In this document: positions 26,199 through 33,728 of the stretch, piece by piece
Position numbering within the stretch: the stretch's first letter is position 1
Layout of the letters: the number at the start of each line of letters is the position of its first letter
Origin: TTA-H9 sp002071415
GTDB lineage: Bacteria > Bacteroidota > Bacteroidia > Bacteroidales > TTA-H9
Assembly: GCA_035411425.1 (NCBI GenBank)
Contig: DAONSX010000020.1
Span: 1 to 40,330 of the forward strand
Reading direction: 5' to 3'
DNA: 40,330 nt
The notes under the pieces: generated by a model
Told to the model about the DNA's origin: nothing
Seen by the model: only the letters and a program-made list of their open reading frames with translations
Databases searched by the model: none
Position numbers and translations under genes: made by a program

Positions 26199-27227
26199 TT
26201 ATTCATTTAATTTTCCGGCCAGTCGAAGTTCCCAACGCCAGGCTGAGAGAGTCATTTCGTCGAGGGAACGTTTGGCCTTCCATCCTAATTCCTGATTTGC
26301 ATAAGAAGTATCAGCCCACACTTTTTCCACATCACCTGGCCGACGATCGGTAAAAACATAATTCAATCTAACACCCGACACTTTTTCGAATGACCGAATG
26401 ACTTCTAACACTGTATGTCCCTGCCCTGTACCCAGATTAAAGATTTCGTAGTTATTCTTCATTTTATTTTGGAGCATACGGTCGAGGGCTACCACATGGG
26501 CTTCGGAAAGATCGACCACGTGAATATAGTCGCGAATGGCCGTGCCATCGGGTGTATTGTAGTCTTTTCCATAAACACGCAAAACTTCACGTTTTCCAAT
26601 AGCGGTTTGCGTGATAAAAGGCACCAAATTACTGGGAATACCCAAAGGTAATTCCCCAATCAGTGCCGATGGATGGGCCCCAATGGGATTGAAATATCGG
26701 AGCGAAATAGCCTTTAATTGCGGGAATGCATGTATGGTATCACGAATGATTTCTTCCGAGATTTGTTTTGTATTGCCATAAGGAGATATGGCCTCTTTGA
26801 TGGGCGAAGTTTCGCGCACAGGAAGTTCATCGGGCTGGCCATAAACTGTACAGGAAGAACTGAATACTAAATTAGCAATCCTATTATCGAGCATTCCTTC
26901 TAAAATATTGATCAGGGATTGAAGATTGTTGCGATAGTAAAGCAGTGGTTTTTCAACTGATTCTCCCACAGCCTTGTAAGCGGCGAAATGAATAATTCCA
27001 GCAATATCACTGTGTTCTTTGAAAAGTTGGAAGGTAGGTTCTTGTTCGCTCAGGTCTAATTGATAAAACTCAGGCCGAATGCCAGTTATTTCCTCTATAT
27101 TATCAAGAACTTCAATCCGGCTATTGGAAAGATTGTCAACTACAACCACATCGTATCCTTTTTGTTGCAGTTCAACCACTGTATGTGAACCAATATATCC
27201 CGTTCCCCCCGTCACTAAAATCTTCAT
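26199..27227 (-). CDS. galE: UDP-glucose 4-epimerase
   Basis: Interconverts UDP-glucose and UDP-galactose, possibly the N-acetyl forms, for surface polysaccharide synthesis. The 342-residue SDR enzyme has TGGTGYIGSHT, VVVDNLSNS, HFAAYKAVGESVEKP, SSSCTVYG (catalytic Ser), ISPYGNTK (Tyr-x3-Lys) and RYFNPIGAHPS. All core residues are present. It lies between rfbB and the G-poor repeat tract. No -7 box is seen in the 560 bases upstream, so transcription either reads through from the wbp genes across the tract or starts at a site I cannot recognise. Confidence 0.95.
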   Translation of the reverse strand: MKILVTGGTGYIGSHTVVELQQKGYDVVVVDNLSNSRIEVLDNIEEITGIRPEFYQLDLSEQEPTFQLFKEHSDIAGIIHFAAYKAVGESVEKPLLYYRNNLQSLINILEGMLDNRIANLVFSSSCTVYGQPDELPVRETSPIKEAISPYGNTKQISEEIIRDTIHAFPQLKAISLRYFNPIGAHPSALIGELPLGIPSNLVPFITQTAIGKREVLRVYGKDYNTPDGTAIRDYIHVVDLSEAHVVALDRMLQNKMKNNYEIFNLGTGQGHTVLEVIRSFEKVSGVRLNYVFTDRRPGDVEKVWADTSYANQELGWKAKRSLDEMTLSAWRWELRLAGKLNE

Positions 27228-27300
27228 AAGTGATGTTCAATTAAGCCAATTCATTGCATTCCATTTATACCACTCAAACATTCTTCGAAAAATACAGATT

Positions 27301-27786
27301 TTACAAAATTACAAAATTCAACTATTCTTTTGACTTCATGAAATTATTCTGCTCATCGCCCAATTCTCAATATTCTAATTTTATGAATTTACAGTTTACA
27401 ATTACAAAATTACAAATCCCAAATTCCAGTCCCCTTGTCTCCTCGTCCCCTTGTCTCCTCGTCTCCCTTCCTCCATTCACCTTTTCTCCGTTTTCCGTTT
27501 TTAACTAACAACTATTAAACTCCAAATTACAAATCCCAAATCACAAACAAACATCGACAAAATCCAACTGATAACTGACAACCAACAACTTACAACTAAA
27601 AAACTCCAAATTACAAGTTTCAAATTTCAACTAAATTATAAATTCAAGTCTCTCAGTCGCCCAGTCTCCAAATTCCAGTCACCATCCACCATCCACCATC
27701 CACCATTCTCCTTTCCTCCCTTCCTCCTTTTTAACTTTATAAACTTTTAACTTTCAAATTTTAACTCACTAATCACCAACCACCCA
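27301..27786. repeat. modular G-poor low-complexity repeat tract
   Basis: The gap between galE and the wbpB-like gene is made of short recurring words. By hand count, 27361-27780 has about 18 G and 130 C on the plus strand. Components: TTACAAAA twice (27301-27316); GTCCCCTTGTCTCCTC twice in tandem (27429-27460) plus a partial copy; AAACTCCAAATTACAA at 27517-27532 and again at 27601-27616; ACCATCC three times in tandem plus ACCATT (27681-27707); CCAAATTCCAGTC-like words near 27418 and 27668; and families of AACTGATAACTGAC, CAACTTACAACTAA and TTTTAACTTT. There is no long ORF, inverted repeat or target duplication. Function unknown. Confidence 0.85.
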
Positions 27787-28746
27787 TCAATCCACCTTCA
27801 GCAAATATGGATGAAAGTCGCCTGTAAGTCCAAAGGGCTTTGCATTACGAATTTGATAGACAATTTCCACACTCTGGCGTGCATCTTCTAAACCATAGCC
27901 CCCACCTGACAAAATATCCTCATAAACTCGAGTATGTAAATCGGCAAAACCTTCACTAAACTCAAACTCTTCACCATCTATTAATATTGAACGATAAGTA
28001 CGCTGACCTTTAGCGGCAATTTCTTTAGGCAAATATTTCGAATCGATACTCAAGAACCATCTCACTCTGGCTTTATCGTACTGTAAAAAACCAGCAACAA
28101 CTGTAGGTGACGAATGATGAACGGCCACCAATCTAATCTTTCCAAAAATAAAACCCAGCATATCGAAAAAATGAACGCCAATATTGGTGGCCAAACCACC
28201 CGATTTTTCCACATCACCCTTCCATGAATAATGATACCATTTACCCCTTGAGGTAATATAGGTAAGATCAAGATCATAGATTTTATCGGTAGGGCCATTT
28301 TTGATTTTCTCTTTTAATGCAATAATTTGAGGATGAAGCCTCAATTGAAGAATATTATAGATTCTGAATCCGGTTTCATTTTCAATGTCTTCTAAGGCAT
28401 CGATGTTCCAAGGATTCAGCACGATGGGTTTTTCACAGATAGCATTAGCTTGATTACGCAGAGCCAGTCGTATGTGAGAATCGTGCAGAAAATTTGGAGA
28501 ACAAATGCTTACGAAATCTATTTTCTTTTCTCCCTGTCGGCGCAATTTATCCAAATGACGGTCGAAACGCTCGGGTTGTAAAAAGAAATCGGCTTCCGGG
28601 AAAAAAGAATCGATAATCCCCACGCTGTCGTTGGGATCGAGAGCTGCTACCAAACGATTGCCCGTGTCTTTAATGGCTTTCATGTGCCTGGGTGCAATGT
28701 AACCCCCTGCACCTATCAAGGCAAAATTGTAAATTAAATTTTCCAT
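27787..28746 (-). CDS. wbpB: UDP-GlcNAc-uronate 3-dehydrogenase-like oxidoreductase (WbpB/WlbA)
   Basis: A 319-residue Gfo/Idh/MocA enzyme that oxidises C3 of UDP-GlcNAcA in the Wbp/Wlb pathway. NAD binding is by FALIGAGGYIAPRHM (Gly residues 12-15), and the family motif ICEKPIVL has Glu105-Lys106. NILQLRLHPQIIALKE and GKWYHYSWKGDVEKSGGLATNIGVHFFDML match WlbA/WbpB better than general family members. It is the last gene of a tight wbpE-wbpD-wbpB set, 12 bases after the acyltransferase. The 6-dehydrogenase that makes UDP-GlcNAcA and the 2-epimerase are not in the window. Confidence 0.88.
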   Translation of the reverse strand: MENLIYNFALIGAGGYIAPRHMKAIKDTGNRLVAALDPNDSVGIIDSFFPEADFFLQPERFDRHLDKLRRQGEKKIDFVSICSPNFLHDSHIRLALRNQANAICEKPIVLNPWNIDALEDIENETGFRIYNILQLRLHPQIIALKEKIKNGPTDKIYDLDLTYITSRGKWYHYSWKGDVEKSGGLATNIGVHFFDMLGFIFGKIRLVAVHHSSPTVVAGFLQYDKARVRWFLSIDSKYLPKEIAAKGQRTYRSILIDGEEFEFSEGFADLHTRVYEDILSGGGYGLEDARQSVEIVYQIRNAKPFGLTGDFHPYLLKVD

Positions 28747-28758
28747 AAAATTAAAAAT

Positions 28759-29337
28759 TTAAGAAATCTTGAATACCTGATTATTTTCTAATTTATATTT
28801 TTCGTGACTTTCAGGGCAAATAGCAATATTATCTTCGTCGAAATGCAAACGATGACCATATTCACTCATCCATCCTATTTGTCGGGCTGGGTTTCCAATT
28901 ACGAGGGCATAAGGTAGTACTTCGCGAGTAACAACGGCTCCAGCTCCCACAAAGGCATATTCTCCAATATTGTGTCCACAAACAATAGTAGCATTAGCCC
29001 CAATGGTAGCTCCTCGTTTTACTATCGTTTGAGCATAATGTCCCCTGCGATTGACAGCACTCCTTGGATTGATGACATTGGTAAAAACCATAGAAGGACC
29101 CAAAAAAACATCATCTTCACAAATTACCCCAGTATAAATGGAAACATTGTTTTGAACCTTGACATTGTTTCCCAGAACTACCTTGGGCGAAACCACTACA
29201 TTTTGTCCAAGGTTGCAGTTTTCTCCAATTGTACAACCCGACATGATATGCGAAAAATGCCAGATGCGAGTGCCCTGGCCAATCACACATCCTTTGTCGA
29301 TTACAGCAGTTTCATGCGCAAAATAATCTTTGGCCAT
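28759..29337 (-). CDS. wbpD: hexapeptide N-acetyltransferase (WbpD/WlbB)
   Basis: A 192-residue left-handed beta-helix acetyltransferase; WlbB/WbpD acetylates the 3-amino group of UDP-GlcNAc3NA. The hexapeptide pattern runs from the N-terminus (AVIDKGCVIGQGTRIWHFSHIMSGC ... IGENCNLGQNVVVSPKVVLGNN) through VFTNVINPRSAVNRRG to GANATIVCGHNIGEYAFVGAGAVVTREV, and ends with IGNPARQIGWMSEYG, the usual close. Length and the IWHFSHI start match the family. It lies 20 bases after the aminotransferase and 12 before the oxidoreductase. Confidence 0.9.
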   Translation of the reverse strand: MAKDYFAHETAVIDKGCVIGQGTRIWHFSHIMSGCTIGENCNLGQNVVVSPKVVLGNNVKVQNNVSIYTGVICEDDVFLGPSMVFTNVINPRSAVNRRGHYAQTIVKRGATIGANATIVCGHNIGEYAFVGAGAVVTREVLPYALVIGNPARQIGWMSEYGHRLHFDEDNIAICPESHEKYKLENNQVFKIS

Positions 29338-29357
29338 TTTCGACAGATTTTTTATTA

Positions 29358-30494
29358 TTATTTGACCCGTGAAATAAATTCTAAAACCTGATCACAAATA
29401 TATTGTAATTGTTCTTCATCGAGCTCGGTATGCATGGGTAAGGAAAAAACATTGGCCGAGAGCATCTCTGTTACAGGGAAATCGCCCTTGCCATAGCGTT
29501 CGCTTTTATAAGCCTTTTGTAAATGAAGGGGGACAGGATAATAAACCATGGCAGGAATATCCTTTTTTGCCAAATAATTCACTAGATCATCCCGAGAAAT
29601 ACCATTGCAAATCAAGGTATATTGGTGAAAAACATGCGATGATTTGGGATGGCGAACCGGTAACTTCAGGTAGGGAATGTCTGCAAAAGCCCTTTCATAA
29701 TATTGAGCGGCCTTTTGGCGGGCTGAAATATATTCATCGAGATGGGGCAATTTAACCTTCAAGATAGCCGCCTGAATGCTGTCTAAGCGTGAATTCACTC
29801 CAACAAAATCATGATAATACCGTGCAAACATTCCATGATTGGCTATACCTCTCAGCATATTTGCAAGCTCGTCATCATTTGTAAAGATTGCCCCTCCATC
29901 ACCATAACAACCAAGATTTTTACTTGGGAAAAAAGATGTGCATCCAATATTTCCTATTGTCCCAGCCTTCTTTATACTGCCATCTGTTGAGTGATATTCG
30001 GATCCTATAGCCTGACAGGCATCTTCTATTACATAAAGATGATGACGGCGGGCGATTTCCATGATGGCATCCATATCGGCACATTGACCAAAAAGATGGA
30101 CAGGAACGATGGCTTTTGTATGTGGAGTTAGGGCTTTTTCGATAGCTTCGGGAATTATATTGAAATAATCAGGGTCAACATCCACTAAAACTGGCGTAAG
30201 ACCAAGTAAAGCTATTACTTCTGCGGTGGCTACAAAGGTAAAATCGGCCGTAATGACCTCATCATCTGGTTTAAGACCAAGAGCCATCATGGAAATTTGA
30301 AGCGCATCGGTTCCGTTTCCACAGGGAATCACATGCTTTACTCCCAGATATTCCTCGAGATCTTTTTGAAAAAATTTTACTACAGGGCCCTTAATAAACG
30401 CCGTGGAATCTATTACCTCCTGAATGGCCTGGTCAATCTCCGGTTTGATCTTCACATACTGAGAGTATAAATCCACCATTTGTATCTTTCTCAT
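29358..30494 (-). CDS. wbpE: PLP aminotransferase of the DegT/DnrJ/EryC1/StrS family (WbpE/WlbC)
   Basis: Transfers an amino group from glutamate to the 3-keto sugar made by WbpB. The 378-residue fold-type I enzyme has the PLP lysine Lys192 in SFFPSKNLGCYGDGG, Asp158 in IEDACQAIG, VIPCGNGTDALQ for phosphate binding and NSRLDSIQAAILKVKL near the dimer interface. It matches WbpE/WlbC and PorR of P. gingivalis, the latter needed for A-LPS and T9SS cargo anchoring. It heads the wbp set and has its own -7 box. Confidence 0.9.
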   Translation of the reverse strand: MRKIQMVDLYSQYVKIKPEIDQAIQEVIDSTAFIKGPVVKFFQKDLEEYLGVKHVIPCGNGTDALQISMMALGLKPDDEVITADFTFVATAEVIALLGLTPVLVDVDPDYFNIIPEAIEKALTPHTKAIVPVHLFGQCADMDAIMEIARRHHLYVIEDACQAIGSEYHSTDGSIKKAGTIGNIGCTSFFPSKNLGCYGDGGAIFTNDDELANMLRGIANHGMFARYYHDFVGVNSRLDSIQAAILKVKLPHLDEYISARQKAAQYYERAFADIPYLKLPVRHPKSSHVFHQYTLICNGISRDDLVNYLAKKDIPAMVYYPVPLHLQKAYKSERYGKGDFPVTEMLSANVFSLPMHTELDEEQLQYICDQVLEFISRVK

Positions 30495-30525
30495 GAATTT
30501 CTAATTGTTTTTACATTGCATTGCG

Positions 30526-30533
30526 CAAAGGTA
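30526..30533 (-). promoter_or_regulatory. -7 box TACCTTTG for the wbp genes
   Basis: A perfect minus-strand TAnnTTTG box, followed by GC as at most boxes here, 31 bases before the wbpE ATG at 30494. The leader would be about 26 bases. Confidence 0.5.
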
Positions 30534-30728
30534 GAGAATTTATACAACCCAGCGCGAAGCCAATAGAATATATATGCATTATCATTTGAACCGGTACTGC
30601 TATCCGATACACTCGATTTATTCCTGCCCCATTCGATCGGATTCAGGAATTCGATGTCAAGAATGATATATAATAAAATTAAAATTTCAACCAATAAATC
30701 ATTCTCGTGCATTAGATACGTTTTTACT

Positions 30729-30736
30729 TACTTTTG
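30729..30736 (+). promoter_or_regulatory. -7 box TACTTTTG for the waaA operon
   Basis: A perfect TAnnTTTG box 56 bases before the ATG at 30793. With the minus-strand box at 30526 it makes 30495-30792 a divergent promoter region; nothing else is seen there. Confidence 0.5.
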
Positions 30737-30792
30737 CGTTTCATTCGACATAGGCTGCTTATTTTAATCTTCACAGAAAAAAAGAAGACTGA

Positions 30793-31563
30793 ATGCAAAA
30801 AAGGAAAACTATTATTTTTTTAATTCTCATCAGCTCGATTTTTACTTTTCAAAAAGCTGAAGGACAAGTAAATATTGCTGATTCTATGATTCGAATCTTT
30901 GGAGTTTCGGCCCGTTTGGGAAGTCATCTTCCAGCTGCCGATATGGCTGAGCGTTTTGGAATCAGCTATACGGTAGGGCCTGCATTTACTTATAAAACAA
31001 ACAAAAACTGGATATGGGATGCTGGCTTCGATTATATTTTCGGAAACGACGTCAAGATAAAGGATTCGCTATTTCGACTTATTTCGACCTCGCATCAATT
31101 TATCATCGACCAGGAAGGCGTGCCGGCCGATGTTGCAGTCCAGGAAAGAGGGTATCATTTTTATGTCTCCTCGGGAAAATTATTCCCTATATGGGGGCCT
31201 AATCCTAATTCGGGTTTGATTGTGGAATTTGGGATGGGCTATCTTCTTCATAAGGTCAATATTTCGGTTCTCAATAATTCGGCACCTCAACTGAGAGGTG
31301 ATTATAAAAAAGGTTATGATAGATTGACCGGTGGTTTTTCGTTGAATCAGTTCATTGGATATCAACATCTAAGTTCGAAAAGGATTTATAATTTTTTTGT
31401 AGGTCTCGAATTAATCGAAGGATTTACCTCTTCGCTTCGCGAATACGATTTCGACCGTATGGCTCCTGCCGAGGGAAACCGCTTCGATATGATGATAGGC
31501 CTCAAAGCAGGTTGGATTTTACCTATCTATTCGAGAGCACCCAAAGATTATTATTACTACTAA
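30793..31563 (+). CDS. putative outer-membrane beta-barrel protein
   Basis: A 256-residue exported protein: signal peptide MQKRKTIIFLILISSIFTF ending near AEGQV, then alternating amphipathic strands rich in Gly and aromatics (YTVGPAFTYKTNKNWIWDAGFDYIFG, GLIVEFGMGYLLHKVNI, GLKAGWILPIYSRAP) typical of a small outer-membrane beta barrel. The C-terminus is a run of Tyr (KDYYYY). It starts the operon and stops three bases before waaA, so expression is linked to LPS core synthesis. No named family recognised. Confidence 0.65.
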   Translation: MQKRKTIIFLILISSIFTFQKAEGQVNIADSMIRIFGVSARLGSHLPAADMAERFGISYTVGPAFTYKTNKNWIWDAGFDYIFGNDVKIKDSLFRLISTSHQFIIDQEGVPADVAVQERGYHFYVSSGKLFPIWGPNPNSGLIVEFGMGYLLHKVNISVLNNSAPQLRGDYKKGYDRLTGGFSLNQFIGYQHLSSKRIYNFFVGLELIEGFTSSLREYDFDRMAPAEGNRFDMMIGLKAGWILPIYSRAPKDYYYY

Positions 31564-31566
31564 GCA

Positions 31567-32811
31567 ATGCATTCTTTCTATAATGTCGCAATTTATTCTT
31601 ATTCATTTTTGATTAAGGTTTCCTCAATTTTCAATCCTAAGGCAAAGGAATGGATTAAGGGTCGAAAAAATCTGTTCCAAAGGCTTCAAGATAAAATCGA
31701 CAGAGACAAACCCCTGGTTTGGTTTCACTGTGCTTCTTTGGGCGAATTCGAGCAAGGAAGGCCACTTATCGAGGCTTTTCACCAATCCTATCCATCTTTT
31801 AAAATCTTGATAACTTTTTTTTCACCTTCAGGTTATAATGTTCGAAAAAATTATATAGGAGCCGATTATATTTTCTATTTGCCTGCGGATACTCCAGTCA
31901 ATGCAAAAAAATTCATCGAAATAATAAAACCCAAATTGGTCATTTTTATTAAATATGAATTCTGGTTAAATTATCTAAAAGAAATACATGCTCGTGATAT
32001 CGCTCTCTTGCTGGTTTCCGGAATTTTCAGACCTCAACAGGTTTTCTTCAAATGGTATGGAAAAATCTTCAGACAACAATTAAAGGCATTTTCACATTTT
32101 TATGTTCAAAACGAGACTTCTGCGCAATTATTAAAAAATATCGGATTCGACAATGTAAGTGCATCGGGTGATACCCGTTTCGACCGTGTTGAAACCATTG
32201 CTGCCAATTCTCAGCCTCTGCACGAGATTAAAACATTTTGTGCCGATAAAAAAGTGATCATTGGTGGTAGTGTTTGGCCTGCCGACTTGAAAATTTTAGA
32301 ACCTTTTATCCAGCAAGCCAGTGAAAATTTTAAATTTATACTAGCTCCCCATGAAGTAAATCGAGATATTATATCGGGATTGCTTGAACATTATGGAGAT
32401 AAGGCAATCACTTATACTGCTCTCAAGAATAGACCACAAAACGATGAAAAAATCCTTATCATCGATATAGTGGGAATACTTTCTTCGGTGTATCAGTTTG
32501 GCTGGGTTGCCTATATTGGAGGAGGATTTGGTGTTGGAATTCACAATATTCTGGAAGCTGCTGTTTATGGAATTCCTGTTTTCTTTGGACCCCACTATCG
32601 AAAATTTCAGGAAGCATGCGATTTAATCGAAAGAGGCGGAGCATTCCCCATAAATTCTTCTGATGATCTATTGAGGATTATTTTAAATGCAGATTTCGAG
32701 AAAAATAGGAATAAAGTCGCTAAAATATGCAAAGAATATGTTTTACAAAATACAGGAGCCACAAAAATTGTAATGCAAGGAATAAATAAAATAATAAAAA
32801 ATAAAGGATAG
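31567..32811 (+). CDS. waaA: 3-deoxy-D-manno-octulosonic acid transferase
   Basis: A GT30 glycosyltransferase that adds Kdo to lipid A precursor at the inner membrane. The 414-residue product has an N-terminal hydrophobic anchor (YNVAIYSYSFLIKVSSIF), the acceptor-site motif WFHCASLGEFEQGRPL (residues 52-67, catalytic Glu at 60), SPSGYNVRKNY, YLPADTPVNAKKFI, KYEFWLNYL and the donor-site GGFGVGIHNILEAAVYGIPVFFGPHYRKFQEA. All hallmarks are present and in order. It lies three bases after the beta-barrel gene. Confidence 0.95.
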   Translation: MHSFYNVAIYSYSFLIKVSSIFNPKAKEWIKGRKNLFQRLQDKIDRDKPLVWFHCASLGEFEQGRPLIEAFHQSYPSFKILITFFSPSGYNVRKNYIGADYIFYLPADTPVNAKKFIEIIKPKLVIFIKYEFWLNYLKEIHARDIALLLVSGIFRPQQVFFKWYGKIFRQQLKAFSHFYVQNETSAQLLKNIGFDNVSASGDTRFDRVETIAANSQPLHEIKTFCADKKVIIGGSVWPADLKILEPFIQQASENFKFILAPHEVNRDIISGLLEHYGDKAITYTALKNRPQNDEKILIIDIVGILSSVYQFGWVAYIGGGFGVGIHNILEAAVYGIPVFFGPHYRKFQEACDLIERGGAFPINSSDDLLRIILNADFEKNRNKVAKICKEYVLQNTGATKIVMQGINKIIKNKG

Positions 32812-33227
32812 AAAACATTTTAAATTGTTGAATTATTTTGACACTATTATAGTAAACACATAAAAATTTATACGGGAACCATTTATAAATTAATTGTTTA
32901 TCAATAGGAGTGTATATATTGCAGAAAGGATAAAGATATTTACGGGTTTGAATGACGATTCCATTACCTCTTGAAATATCATTATGTCTTCAAAATAAGG
33001 TTAATTTATAAATAAAATTTCTCCAAACAAATATATTGATTCTCAATGATATTATTATACAGAGTTTTTTAGTTAGAACGATTAAGAGATTGAAAATGAT
33101 CGAACAAAATGGTTCTTTATATTAAATATCTGAATATATCTGATGTTAAAAACTCAGCCATTTTCAACCCCTTCAGCAAAATACCCTAAAGCTCCAATTG
33201 CGTACTCCTTTTCTCCTCAAAATAAAT
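32812..33227. other. AT-rich gap between waaA and moaC
   Basis: About 415 very AT-rich bases. I see no reading frame of note, no RNA gene, and only short palindromes such as ACTATTATAGT near 32841. The moaC promoter box follows at its end. Confidence 0.5.
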
Positions 33228-33235
33228 TACTTTTG
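33228..33235 (+). promoter_or_regulatory. -7 box TACTTTTG for moaC
   Basis: A perfect TAnnTTTG box followed by GC, 25 bases before the ATG at 33261. A TTG at 33198-33200 lies 27 bases upstream, longer than usual spacing. Confidence 0.5.
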
Positions 33236-33260
33236 CAAAATTCTTTCATTATAAACAGTC

Positions 33261-33728
33261 ATGGGAAAACTTTCGCATACCGATGACAAGGGCAAAGCTC
33301 TTATGGTGGACATTAGTCACAAGCCTTTGGAGAAACGCATAGCCATTGCGACAGGCCAAATCTTCCTGCAGAATTCTACCATTCAATTAATCAAGGAAAA
33401 TCTGATAAAAAAAGGCGATGTATTGACTACGGCCGAGATAGCAGGCATTCAGGCAGCAAAACAAACTGGCATGCTTATCCCCCTGTGCCACCCTTTGCCT
33501 CTTTCGGACGTCGAGGTGGCGACAAGAATTCATGAACAATCGGTCGAGGTAACATCGAAAGTTATAACCATCTGGCAAACTGGAGTCGAAATGGAAGCTC
33601 TCACGGCTGTAAGTATAGCCTTGCTCACCATATACGACATGTGTAAGGCAGTGGACAAAACAATGTGTATGGGAAATATTCACTTGGTGGAAAAAACAAA
33701 ATCATCCCCCGATGAAAAAGAGGCCTAA
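33261..33728 (+). CDS. moaC: cyclic pyranopterin monophosphate synthase
   Basis: Makes cyclic pyranopterin monophosphate from the MoaA product in molybdenum cofactor synthesis. The 155-residue product has all family blocks: ALMVDISHKP, TTAEIAGIQAAKQTGMLIPLCHPL, and TGVEMEALTAVSIALLTIYDMCKAVDK with the catalytic Lys and Asp. No other moa, mog or moe gene is in the window. The 3' end overlaps the TPR gene by 17 bases, so translation may be coupled although the functions differ. Confidence 0.96.
   Translation: MGKLSHTDDKGKALMVDISHKPLEKRIAIATGQIFLQNSTIQLIKENLIKKGDVLTTAEIAGIQAAKQTGMLIPLCHPLPLSDVEVATRIHEQSVEVTSKVITIWQTGVEMEALTAVSIALLTIYDMCKAVDKTMCMGNIHLVEKTKSSPDEKEA

Noticed and set aside
27681..27707. 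Regular tandem words suggesting a CRISPR array
   Set aside because: Units are 7 and 16 bases with no unique spacers and no cas genes nearby.
27228..27786. Repeat tract as an insertion sequence or transposon remnant
   Set aside because: No terminal inverted repeats, no transposase fragment and no target-site duplication seen.
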